Assembly: GCA_034430155.1 (NCBI GenBank)
Contig: DAOUET010000099.1
Location: forward strand, 1-36,455
Source of the DNA: DAOUET01 sp034430155
GTDB lineage: Bacteria; Chloroflexota; Anaerolineae; Anaerolineales; UBA4823
Direction of reading: 5' to 3'
Length of the DNA: 36,455 bases
Every line of letters begins with the position of its first letter. Position 1 is the first letter of the stretch. This document shows, piece after piece, positions 8,035-16,142 of this stretch. The notes below the pieces were generated by a model, which made no database searches, was not told the origin of the DNA, and saw only the letters and a program-made list of their open reading frames with translations. A program made the translations under genes and the position numbers.

Positions 8035-8763
8035 TTAAAGCGGAGGCCAGGGATATGTTCGGTGGTCTGAGCGGGGATCTGGGAAGTGACCATCGGCCAG
8101 CAGGTTGTTGGCGCGATCGGCTATGGCGGTGATCTCTTCGGGGCCGAGATAGTCCATAAGTTTGTTTACAAGCTCCGAGCCAGACGTGAGCTTTTGACGA
8201 AAGTGTACGATGGCGGCACACAGGTCTTCCGGGATGGTTTCACCTGCAAAGTCCCAGATCACAGTACGCAACTTGTTCTCACGGTGGAAACAGATGCCAT
8301 GATCTATCAACCAAATCTTTTCAGAAGGGTCGAACAAAACATGACTACCTTTGCGATCGGCATTGTTGATTAATATGTCAAAGAGCACCGCCGGCCGCAG
8401 GCGCTGACGGTCGGCCGTAGTTAAGTTGAAATAATGATATTCGGAGTTGTGTTCAATGAATTGTTGAATTGAGCCTGGCCCCATGGGAGCATCTTTGCGG
8501 TAGACGGTCGGTGGTACAAAGTTCCACCCTAAAGCTTCGCTGACCATGTAAGCTGCTACCTCACGGCATGCCAGGCTGGACCTGGGAAAATCCCAGAGGG
8601 GTCGTTCACCGCGGGTGGGTTTATAAACGCCTTGTAAGCTGACCTGATTATAAGTCACCTGGACTGCAAAGGTATAATTTGAACCCCACAGATACTCGCC
8701 ATCGATCTTCAGAGTACCTTTTTGGAGGATAGTGAGAACGTCATTATCCAAATGAGTGGGCAT
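8035..8763 (-). CDS. SCO1664-family protein (distant phosphatidylinositol 3/4-kinase-like fold)
   Basis: 242 residues matching the family known from Streptomyces SCO1664 (TIGR03843), which shows distant similarity to phosphatidylinositol 3/4-kinases. Visible kinase-like elements are GVYKPTRGERPLWDFP (nucleotide-loop lysine region), ILINNADRKGSHVLFD (catalytic loop with Asp and Asn) and IWLIDHGICFH (metal-binding Asp). The substrate is unknown; such kinases may phosphorylate a lipid, inositol or protein. It lies 64 bp downstream of DUF3090 and 51 bp upstream of hom. The ATG start has no convincing Shine-Dalgarno site, and a TAG six codons upstream limits any extension. Confidence 0.82.
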   Translation of the reverse strand: MPTHLDNDVLTILQKGTLKIDGEYLWGSNYTFAVQVTYNQVSLQGVYKPTRGERPLWDFPRSSLACREVAAYMVSEALGWNFVPPTVYRKDAPMGPGSIQQFIEHNSEYHYFNLTTADRQRLRPAVLFDILINNADRKGSHVLFDPSEKIWLIDHGICFHRENKLRTVIWDFAGETIPEDLCAAIVHFRQKLTSGSELVNKLMDYLGPEEITAIADRANNLLADGHFPDPRSDHRTYPWPPL

Positions 8764-8827
8764 GACTGGGAGGAGAATCTAAATAGATCCGGTGGCAAGC
8801 AGCCAGATGAGCTGTCTACCGGAAGAT

Positions 8828-9355
8828 TCAACCCTGATGTCCATTTTTCTTGGGACAGAAGTGACCTTCTGGGTCCATGGGCTGCCCACATTGTGGGCAG
8901 ATCGGACGACCCCGGGAAGCGATTTCTAATCCCCAATGGCACATTGCCCTTAATTGCGAGCGGGTACACCAGTAGCGGACAACGTCACCCTCTTCGGGAT
9001 CTTGACCCTCCGCAAGGGCCTCACGGGCCACAAGAACGATAAGATCGTTTTCTGCATCGTAACCCAAGCCCAATTCGCCTACTCTAAAGAGCGGGTCAAC
9101 CGGGGGTTGAATGTGCATTTTCTCTTCGACATAATCAGAAGAAGATTCCGGGAGTTGGGGGTATTTCTTGGAAATTTCTTCCAGAAATTGTTCTGTGCTG
9201 ATCGCTAACGATTGAATATGGATTTTCTCAATAATTAGCGTAACAGTGCGGTCACTTTCCCAGCCTTGAATATAAAAAACGCGTTTTCCGGGCGGACCGA
9301 TTGCGTCGGTCATGATATGTGTGACCGGTTTTAAGTCAATCTCTTGATGTGCCAT
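8828..9355 (-). CDS. DUF3090 family protein
   Basis: 175 residues typical of DUF3090 (TIGR03847). The N-terminal half begins with a segment around FYIQGWESDRTVTLIIEK and continues with FLEEI. The middle carries FRVGELGLGYD and IVLVAREAL. The C-terminus is a small zinc-ribbon-like knuckle, CPQCGQPMDPEGHFCP, ending in NGH. The function is unknown in the literature I know. It sits between a histidine phosphatase and an SCO1664-family kinase-like protein, the same order as in Actinobacteria. CGGAG six bases upstream supports the ATG at 9355. Confidence 0.87.
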   Translation of the reverse strand: MAHQEIDLKPVTHIMTDAIGPPGKRVFYIQGWESDRTVTLIIEKIHIQSLAISTEQFLEEISKKYPQLPESSSDYVEEKMHIQPPVDPLFRVGELGLGYDAENDLIVLVAREALAEGQDPEEGDVVRYWCTRSQLRAMCHWGLEIASRGRPICPQCGQPMDPEGHFCPKKNGHQG

Positions 9356-9637
9356 AGAAAACTCCGCTTGCGGCTTACCTGATAAACCGAAAATACGATA
9401 CTTAATCGAAAAAATCCTGCTGGGCTATTTACTATTCTACAGTTATCCGTTACTACTCAACCAAACATCAATATTCTAGGTCAGCTTTTCAAGTTTCTTC
9501 ACCATCAAGCATGCACTTATACAAAATTTCTTAGGGGATTCATCGGGCAATTGTCATGAAAATGGAGCCAACCCTATCAAAGATAGCGTATCACTCATTT
9601 CCCAGGTTACCTCGCCAGTGATTTGTAGTATACCAGA

Positions 9638-10255
9638 TCAGTGTCCGGGAAAGTTGAAAGCAAGATTATAGTTCAGAGACAATAGATGGCTGCCAGTATT
9701 TCCAATGTACAAGGCTGTGATGGAAGCGGGGGATATGGTCAGGCGTTGGAAAAAATCAAGGGGCAGTCCCAAATAGAAAGCAACCGCCAATTTGATAGGA
9801 TCTGCATGGGAAACACAAATAATTAGGTCTTTTGGGTCATGTTTCTTACAAAGGGATTCCAAGTCAGAGCAGACCCGCTGCTGCGCCTCAGCAAACGATT
9901 CCCCACCAGGAAAACGCATCAAGCAAGGTGTTGATTGAACAACTCGCCAACCTTTGCGGCGACTAAGTACCTTCAATTTCTTACCCTGCCATTTACCGAC
10001 ATCTGTTTCGATCAAACCGGGCCTTTCGTTAACTTGTAATCCCAAAGCTTTTGCGATGGGTTTAGCTGTCTCCATGGTGCGTTCCAGAGGACTGCTGTAG
10101 ACTGCTTTAACAGGCACTTTGGCCAGTGTCTCGGCCAGAGATTTTGCCTGGGAGCGCCCGTTGTCGTTCAAGTGAATACCGGGCAGACGACCGGCCAGGC
10201 GTTTTTTCTTTATATAGTCATTTTCACCATGGCGGATGAGTAGGATAAGGGGCAT
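9638..10255 (-). CDS. Histidine phosphatase (MSMEG_4193-like probable phosphomutase)
   Basis: 205 residues of the histidine phosphatase superfamily. The phosphohistidine motif LIRHGEND is at 6-13, followed by YSSPLERTMETAKPIA (substrate phosphate-binding Arg) and a second catalytic His in ICVSHADPIK. Its position next to DUF3090 and the SCO1664-family gene matches the MSMEG_4193 (TIGR03848) member of that trio. The substrate is unknown; a phosphate monoester is likely. A 282-bp gap separates it from DUF3090, so it may have its own transcript. The gap shows no gene or clear hairpin. Confidence 0.85.
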   Translation of the reverse strand: MPLILLIRHGENDYIKKKRLAGRLPGIHLNDNGRSQAKSLAETLAKVPVKAVYSSPLERTMETAKPIAKALGLQVNERPGLIETDVGKWQGKKLKVLSRRKGWRVVQSTPCLMRFPGGESFAEAQQRVCSDLESLCKKHDPKDLIICVSHADPIKLAVAFYLGLPLDFFQRLTISPASITALYIGNTGSHLLSLNYNLAFNFPGH

Positions 10256-10393
10256 ATCAATTTAATCCTCTAAAATGCTGGGTGTCATTGAAACCATGAA
10301 GTTCTTGATCATTTTTTGCCAGAAGCAAAACAACCGGCTGGTTAAAAAGAAGCTGGCAGTAGCAAGTTAGAATAAGAATTGCCCAAGGAGTGA

Positions 10394-11806
10394 TTATCTG
10401 CCTGCTTTATGTTTAGATTTGATGGCGTTGATGGTCTCTTCGGGGAGGTCGGGCAAAGTTTCAGATTGAGTAATCCCCAAAGCGCGGCGTTGTGCTTCTC
10501 GCCATTGGGCCAGACGTTGACCGACGTGAGCTTCATAGCCTTGATCAGAGGGTTCATAAAAATAGGTTCCGAGCAAAGGCTCTGGCAAATATTGTTGGGG
10601 TAAATAGTGATCGGGCGCTTGGTGGGGATATCGATAGCCTTCACCGTGGCCGAGGGCTTTAGCATCCCGATTGGTATCCTGAAGGTGGCGGGGCACGGCT
10701 GTGATTCCTTGCTCTTCAATTAATTTGAAGGCTTTGAAATAAGCACCGGCGGTGTTAGATTTTGGGGCGGTTGACAAAAATAATGTAGCCTCTACGATAG
10801 GGTAAATACCTTCCGGCAGGCCGATATAATCGAAGGCTTGAGCGGCAGCACTGGCAACCAGCAGCCCCATAGGATCACCTAAACCGATATCTTCTCCAGC
10901 GAGGATGATCAGGCGGCGCAATATGAAGCGGGGGTCTTCTCCGGCGTAAAGCATCTTGGCCAGCCAGTATAAAGCGGCATCTGGATCCGATCCACGCACC
11001 GACTTGATGAAGGCAGAGATGGTGTCGTAATGGGCATCACCATCTTTGTCATAGAGCACTGCCCGACGTTGAATAGATTCCTGGGCCACTCCCAAGGTGA
11101 TGTGGGTAACACCCTGGTCGTCCGGGAGCGTGCTCTCCACGGCCAGTTCGAGGGCATTGAGAGCGTTACGAGCATCGCCGCCAGATACCCTGATAAAGTG
11201 CTCAAGCGCCTCTTGATTCAAATCTATGTGACGATTGCCGTAGCCGCGTTCAACGTCGTCGAGGGCATGGGCTATGATCAGGTGGACATCTTGATCCTGG
11301 AGAGGTCGTAGTTGGAAGACCCGCGAGCGGGATACCAAGGCGCTTATGACTTCAAAGTAAGGATTTTCGGTGGTGGCGCCAATCAAGGTTAAGGTGCCAT
11401 TTTCAACATGAGGGAGTAAAGCATCTTGCTGGGCTTTGTTCCACCTGTGGACTTCGTCTACAAAGAGAATGGTCCTTTTATTGTAGAGCTTACGGCGCTC
11501 CTGAGCTGCTTCAATCACTTTGCGGAGTTCAGCTTTACCAGCCAAGACCGCTGAGAGCGTCTCAAAGTGAGAGCGAGTCTGGTTGGCGATAATCTGGGCT
11601 AAAGTTGTTTTACCGGTCCCTGGCGGTCCCCAAAGGATAATAGACGAAAAGAGCCGGTCGGCTTCAATAGCACGGCGCAGCAAGCGGCCTTCACCCACGA
11701 TATCTTCCTGCCCAACGAACTCTTCCAAAGTGCGCGGTCGCATACGGGCAGCAAGGGGTGCTTCACGAGCTAAGCGTTCTTTTAGAGCATGATCGAATAG
11801 GTCCAT
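10394..11806 (-). CDS. rarA: Replication-associated recombination protein A (RarA/MgsA AAA+ ATPase)
   Basis: 470 residues. Walker A GPPGTGKT is at 60-67, Walker B ILFVDEVHRW follows, then the sensor stretch GATTENPYFEV and the arginine-finger region LVSRSRVF. The C-terminal tetramerisation and DNA-binding part is complete, with GEDIGL and the family tail YLPEPLLG. RarA loads onto ssDNA gaps and junctions at stalled forks. The N-terminal PLAARMRPRTLEEFVGQE is the classical family opening. The length is close to the usual ~440-450 residues. Monocistronic, divergent from the cNMP fragment and the UBP gene. Confidence 0.95.
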   Translation of the reverse strand: MDLFDHALKERLAREAPLAARMRPRTLEEFVGQEDIVGEGRLLRRAIEADRLFSSIILWGPPGTGKTTLAQIIANQTRSHFETLSAVLAGKAELRKVIEAAQERRKLYNKRTILFVDEVHRWNKAQQDALLPHVENGTLTLIGATTENPYFEVISALVSRSRVFQLRPLQDQDVHLIIAHALDDVERGYGNRHIDLNQEALEHFIRVSGGDARNALNALELAVESTLPDDQGVTHITLGVAQESIQRRAVLYDKDGDAHYDTISAFIKSVRGSDPDAALYWLAKMLYAGEDPRFILRRLIILAGEDIGLGDPMGLLVASAAAQAFDYIGLPEGIYPIVEATLFLSTAPKSNTAGAYFKAFKLIEEQGITAVPRHLQDTNRDAKALGHGEGYRYPHQAPDHYLPQQYLPEPLLGTYFYEPSDQGYEAHVGQRLAQWREAQRRALGITQSETLPDLPEETINAIKSKHKAGR

Positions 11807-11891
11807 ATAGAAATAATTGTACCAATGTTTACGGGGGTGGTGAGACGGCGGTTTTCAGGAAATCCTTCAAAATATAGTAGCTGGTGAGGTA

Positions 11892-12140
11892 ATGTTTACC
11901 ATTGTTTCCGGCGAGATCCGGGTCGTCGCGGGATTAGAAGATGGAACCGAGGTTGAGATTGTGCGTCGAATCCCGGGTGAAGTGTGGGTGCTTTGTATCA
12001 ACCAGGACCAATTTGAGGGGATCATACAAATGTGCCCTGGGATCAGTTTGGCTGTTATCCGGTTATTATGCCAGAGGCTGAAGGAGAGCATGCCAAATCA
12101 AAAAAACCGGATACCGTTGTTAGAATTGATGAGATATTAA
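11892..12140 (+). pseudogene. Decayed cyclic-nucleotide-binding domain fragment
   Basis: 82 codons resembling a cNMP-binding (Crp-type) domain with two gaps. It starts within the beta-roll (VSGEIRVVAGLEDGTEVEIVRRIPGEV) and jumps directly to the C-helix side (LCINQDQFEGIIQMCPGISLAVIRLLCQRL). The whole phosphate-binding cassette (the GE...L...PR...A segment) and the N-terminal ~35 residues are missing. No ribosome site is visible. It lies just before a cluster ending in a kinase with an intact cNMP domain, so it may be a leftover of a second sensor or of an older fused gene. A functional micro-protein cannot be excluded. Confidence 0.5.
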
Positions 12141-12203
12141 TGGTTTGTTGCCGTGTTCATAATCTCTTGGTGAGATTGCTTTAAATATTTATTGATCACG
12201 AGT

Positions 12204-12209
12204 TATAAT
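12204..12209 (+). promoter_or_regulatory. Candidate -10 element for the signalling cluster
   Basis: TATAAT lies 18 bp before the UBP zinc-finger ATG, with the ribosome site GGAGG at 12219-12223. No good -35 sits at 16-18 bp, only AT-rich sequence, so the promoter may need an activator. Transcription would start about 12 nt before the ATG. Confidence 0.35.
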
Positions 12210-12227
12210 ATCCCAAATGGAGGAATT

Positions 12228-12566
12228 ATGGGTCAAGATCACACAGGAACCTTAAGTATCTGGGACACGATCCGGCAGAAGATATGGGGCCGAGGCTTGC
12301 GAAAGGTACAATGCTCACATATCGATCTAATCCAGGAAGTCACTCCTAACACAGATGGCTGCGAAGAGTGTCTCAAGATAGGTGATACATGGGTCCACTT
12401 AAGGGTCTGCATGATTTGTGGAAAGGTAGGCTGCTGCGATAACTCAAAAAACAAGCACGCCAGAAAGCATTTCCAAGCTAGCGGACACCCGATAATCAAG
12501 TCGATAGAACCCGGAGAGAAGTGGATGTGGTGTTTTATTGATGAAACTCATGTCAAATTAGTGTAG
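12228..12566 (+). CDS. UBP-type zinc-finger protein
   Basis: 112 residues, nearly all a single zf-UBP domain. Cysteines and histidines are arranged as CEECLKIGDTWVHLRVCMICGKVGCC, then HARKHFQASGHPIIKS and EKWMWCFIDE. In eukaryotes this fold binds the C-terminus of ubiquitin; bacterial stand-alone versions have no established ligand. The start at 12228 is set by GGAGG five bases upstream; the open frame begins earlier at a TTG without such a site. It precedes the cyclase gene by seven bases and is therefore the first gene of the signalling operon. It may act as an adaptor recognising a peptide end, but that is inference. Confidence 0.85.
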   Translation: MGQDHTGTLSIWDTIRQKIWGRGLRKVQCSHIDLIQEVTPNTDGCEECLKIGDTWVHLRVCMICGKVGCCDNSKNKHARKHFQASGHPIIKSIEPGEKWMWCFIDETHVKLV

Positions 12567-12573
12567 ATTGAAT

Positions 12574-15500
12574 ATGAGCGATTCGAGCGATCAGAACCAC
12601 CCAAAACAAATACCGGAAGGGTTGGCTGACAAGCTTAGAGCTGCGCGTGCCAGCCACAAGATGCAAGGAGAACGACGGATTGTCACGATCCTTTTCTGCG
12701 ACGTGACCGGTTCGACTGCTATGGCTGGGCAACTTGATCCGGAAGATTGGGCTCAGATCATGGACGATGCTTTTGATTTCTTGATCGCGCCGATTTACCG
12801 CTATGAAGGGACGGTGGCGCGCCTGATGGGGGATGCGGTACTAGCGTTTTTCGGCGCTCCTATCGCCCATGAAGACGACCCGCAACGCGCCATTCTCGCT
12901 GGTTTAGATATCGTTAAAAGCCTGCAGCCTTTCCGTGAAGAAATCCGCCATGATTATCAATTAGATTTCAACGTACGGGTCGGTATAAATACCGGGGAGG
13001 TAGTGGTTGGAGAAATTGGATCAGATTTAGCCATGGAATATACTGCCATGGGAGATGCTGTTAATCTGGCGGCGCGTATGGAGCAAACAGCTCAACCAGG
13101 GACCGTTCAAGTAACAGAAGATACCTTTAAATTAACCACTCCTCTCTTCGATTTCCAACCTTTAGGTGAAATGGAAGTCAAAGGGAAACCGCGGCCGATA
13201 AAAGCCTACTGTGTGCTGGCACGAAAAGAACAACCCGGCCCTGTAAGGGGCATAAAAGGGATAAACTCGCCCATGATCGGGAGAGATCATGAATTCGACA
13301 AATTAAAACGGGCCTTGGATGACCTGAGACTTGGACGTGGGGGAATTGTGTGCATGATCGGCGAGGCTGGTTTGGGTAAGAGCCGTATCATCGAAGAAAT
13401 GCGGGTGGAATGGATAAAAGATACTGGTCGTGCGGGAATCTGGTTAGATAGCAGAGGTGTTTCTTATGATACCAGCAGACCGTATGGACTTTTCACCCAG
13501 CAGTTGAAAAAATCTTGTGGAATATCTGACCATGACCCCCCAGAGGTGGCAAGAGAAAAAATAGTTCGAAATCTATCTTCAGAGGCCACAGAGAGGAGTG
13601 AGAATTTCAAGGAAATGATCTATGCTGTCGAAGTTCTTCTTTCTGTGGAAGAAGGATCTGAAGGGATGGTGTTAGAAGGTGAGGCGCTTAAACGTGAATT
13701 ATTTGACAGCATGCTCAATATCTATAAAGACTCGACCTCGCTTTCTCCGGTTATTGTCGTATGTGATGATTTACATTGGGCAGACCCAGCTTCTGTGGAA
13801 TTGCTTATCCACCTTTTGCAGCTCACTGAAGAAGCACCGATTTTATTCGTGTGTGCCTTGCGCCCTTACCGACAATCCAACGGATGGCAGATCAAGCTGG
13901 CTGCAGAGACGAACTATCCCCATCGTTATACCGAAATTCTGCTTGAACCTCTGTCAAACGAACAGAGTGGAACCTTGGTCGATAACCTGCTGACGATTTC
14001 GGATCTACCCATCGATTTACGCAAGCTTATTTTAGGGAAAGCGGAGGGTAACCCATTCTTTGTTGAAGAAATTGTGCGTTCCCTGATCGAAGATGGAACT
14101 CTTGTGAGGGAAGGAAACCAACAACATTGGCAATCTACCAGGAGCGTTGAAAACATATCCATCCCGGACAACCTGCAGTCTTTAGTGGTAGCCCGCATTG
14201 ACCGGTTGGATGAAGAAAGCCGCAGAACTCTGCAATTAGCCTCGGTTATCGGGCGTTCTTTCTATTACCGGGTACTCCAGATGATATCTGACTTAGGGGC
14301 TTCCATTGACCGGCAGCTGCACAACTTGGAGCGCGTTGAACTGATTCGCGAACAGGTTCGGGTTCCAGAATTGGAATATGTCTTCCAGCATGAGCTTACC
14401 CGGGATGCGGCTTACGATTCAATATTACGTCGTAATCGTCGTACATTTCATCGCAAGGTGGGAGAAGCGATAGAGGCATTGTTTCTTGATCGATTGGAGG
14501 AAGAAGCCCACCGTCTGGCTTACCACTTTAGAGAAGCCAGAGATTATGAACGCGCTTTGCGCTATTACACCCTGGCTGGCGATGTAGCCGCGCGTTTATA
14601 TGCCAGTAAAGAAGCAGTAACCCATTACACCCACGCTTTAGAGATCGCTTTATCTGATAGTTATCGTGAAGCGGTCACAAACGAAAGAATCATTTATCTT
14701 TTTACTAGCAAGGGACGATCGCTGGAATTATGTGGGCAATATGATGAAGCTATTGAAAATTATCAAGATCTAAGGAGAATCGGGGAAGAGGAGGGTGATC
14801 CAGTGTTCAAACTGGCAGCCCTGGTCCCCCAAGCGACCATTTATTCAACCCCTACGGTGAAATTTGAGCCAGAAAAGGGACGCATACTTGCTGAAGAAGC
14901 GCTTTCACTGGGGCGGCGTTTGAAAAATCCCCAGGCTGAAGCAAAGTCATTATGGAATTTGATGCTAGTTGAAAATTTTGTGGGCAAGGATATCCAATTG
15001 GCTCTCAAATTCGGTGAAGAAGCTCTAAGCATTGCACGAAAGCATAATTTGCAGGAAGAATTAGCTTATACCTTAAATGACATAAGCCGGGTGTACTTTG
15101 AAGTTGGTCAATTAGAAAAGGCTTTGTCAGCTTCCAAGGAATCCCGGGATTTATGGCGGAAATTAGATAATAAACCCATGTTATCTGATAATCTTGGATC
15201 CTTGGCTAATGGCCTTTTCTTGATAGGAGAATTTGACCAGGCAAGTGAAATGGCCAGTGAGGGACTGCAAATCAGCCAGGCGATCGATAGCCTGTGGGGG
15301 CAGTCCTATAACCAGATGTTCTTAGGAATGATTTCCCTCGAACGTGGGGAAATCACGCAAGGGGTTAATGTATTAGAAGAATCTCTTAGAAATGGTAAAG
15401 CGGCCAATTTTGGATATAATCAGCTTTACATTCCTTTAATGCTATCCTGGATATATAGCACCTTGGGTGAATTCGACCAGGCAAGAGCGTTTATTTCTAA

Positions 15501-16086
15501 TTATTTAGATAAAACCGAAGAAATTCAAATCAGCATATCTGTTCAACCTGAACTTTGGGAGGCATATTGCCTGCTACTCAGCGGATCTGAAGAAGAAGCT
15601 GCTGCCAGTATTGCAGGAGTCGAACCGTTGTGGTCAGGTGGAGTTGAGGATTTAATTTTTATGCCAATAACTGAGATCATGATGGGAGAAATAGCTCTGG
15701 CTAACAGGCAATATGAGAATGCTTTGAAACGAGCAACTGAAATGAAGGAAGAAATGGATAGAACCGGAGCTCGCTGGTTGTTACCGGATGTGTTGAATTT
15801 GATGGGGCGAACTCTGCTGGCTCGCGGAAAGAAAGAAGAGGCTTTAATCTTATTAATAGAGGCACGAAGGGAAGCTGAAAAGCAGGTTTCGCGACGTAGC
15901 CTGTGGCCTTCTTTGTTAACGCTGGCCAAATTGGAAGAAGACCAGGGACATTTGGAGGCGGGGAATAATTTACGGCGAGAGGCTAGTGAAGTGGTAACTT
16001 TTATCGCAGACCATATCGATGACGCCAAGCTGCGGACCGCTTTCCTGAATTTACCCCAGGTAAAAGAGATCACCGCAAGCAGCTAA
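12574..16086 (+). CDS. Class III adenylate/guanylate cyclase fused to AAA/NACHT-like ATPase and TPR repeats
   Basis: 1170 residues in three parts. Residues ~33-215 are a class III cyclase catalytic domain with metal-binding Asp43 (FCDVTGST) and Asp87 (RLMGDAV), transition-state Asn164 and Arg168 (DAVNLAARME), and Thr158 at the position that helps choose the base. The usual substrate-specifying Lys is Arg83. Residues ~235-640 hold a large ATPase with P-loop GEAGLGKS near 264-271 and Walker B VVCDDLHWADP near 393-403. Residues ~670-1150 are TPR-like helical repeats. There is no membrane segment. The product is cAMP or cGMP; the ATPase/TPR part probably senses a ligand or partner. ATG at 12574 follows the zinc-finger stop by seven bases. 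An in-frame TTG two codons earlier is less likely. Confidence 0.92.
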   Translation: MSDSSDQNHPKQIPEGLADKLRAARASHKMQGERRIVTILFCDVTGSTAMAGQLDPEDWAQIMDDAFDFLIAPIYRYEGTVARLMGDAVLAFFGAPIAHEDDPQRAILAGLDIVKSLQPFREEIRHDYQLDFNVRVGINTGEVVVGEIGSDLAMEYTAMGDAVNLAARMEQTAQPGTVQVTEDTFKLTTPLFDFQPLGEMEVKGKPRPIKAYCVLARKEQPGPVRGIKGINSPMIGRDHEFDKLKRALDDLRLGRGGIVCMIGEAGLGKSRIIEEMRVEWIKDTGRAGIWLDSRGVSYDTSRPYGLFTQQLKKSCGISDHDPPEVAREKIVRNLSSEATERSENFKEMIYAVEVLLSVEEGSEGMVLEGEALKRELFDSMLNIYKDSTSLSPVIVVCDDLHWADPASVELLIHLLQLTEEAPILFVCALRPYRQSNGWQIKLAAETNYPHRYTEILLEPLSNEQSGTLVDNLLTISDLPIDLRKLILGKAEGNPFFVEEIVRSLIEDGTLVREGNQQHWQSTRSVENISIPDNLQSLVVARIDRLDEESRRTLQLASVIGRSFYYRVLQMISDLGASIDRQLHNLERVELIREQVRVPELEYVFQHELTRDAAYDSILRRNRRTFHRKVGEAIEALFLDRLEEEAHRLAYHFREARDYERALRYYTLAGDVAARLYASKEAVTHYTHALEIALSDSYREAVTNERIIYLFTSKGRSLELCGQYDEAIENYQDLRRIGEEEGDPVFKLAALVPQATIYSTPTVKFEPEKGRILAEEALSLGRRLKNPQAEAKSLWNLMLVENFVGKDIQLALKFGEEALSIARKHNLQEELAYTLNDISRVYFEVGQLEKALSASKESRDLWRKLDNKPMLSDNLGSLANGLFLIGEFDQASEMASEGLQISQAIDSLWGQSYNQMFLGMISLERGEITQGVNVLEESLRNGKAANFGYNQLYIPLMLSWIYSTLGEFDQARAFISNYLDKTEEIQISISVQPELWEAYCLLLSGSEEEAAASIAGVEPLWSGGVEDLIFMPITEIMMGEIALANRQYENALKRATEMKEEMDRTGARWLLPDVLNLMGRTLLARGKKEEALILLIEARREAEKQVSRRSLWPSLLTLAKLEEDQGHLEAGNNLRREASEVVTFIADHIDDAKLRTAFLNLPQVKEITASS

Positions 16087-16142
16087 ATTGTGGTCGTGTG
16101 AAATTAAGAAAGTGAAGGTCAAAATAAGGAGAGGCACCATAT

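Noticed and set aside
11892..12140. A functional Crp-type regulator
   Set aside because: No DNA-binding domain and no phosphate-binding cassette.
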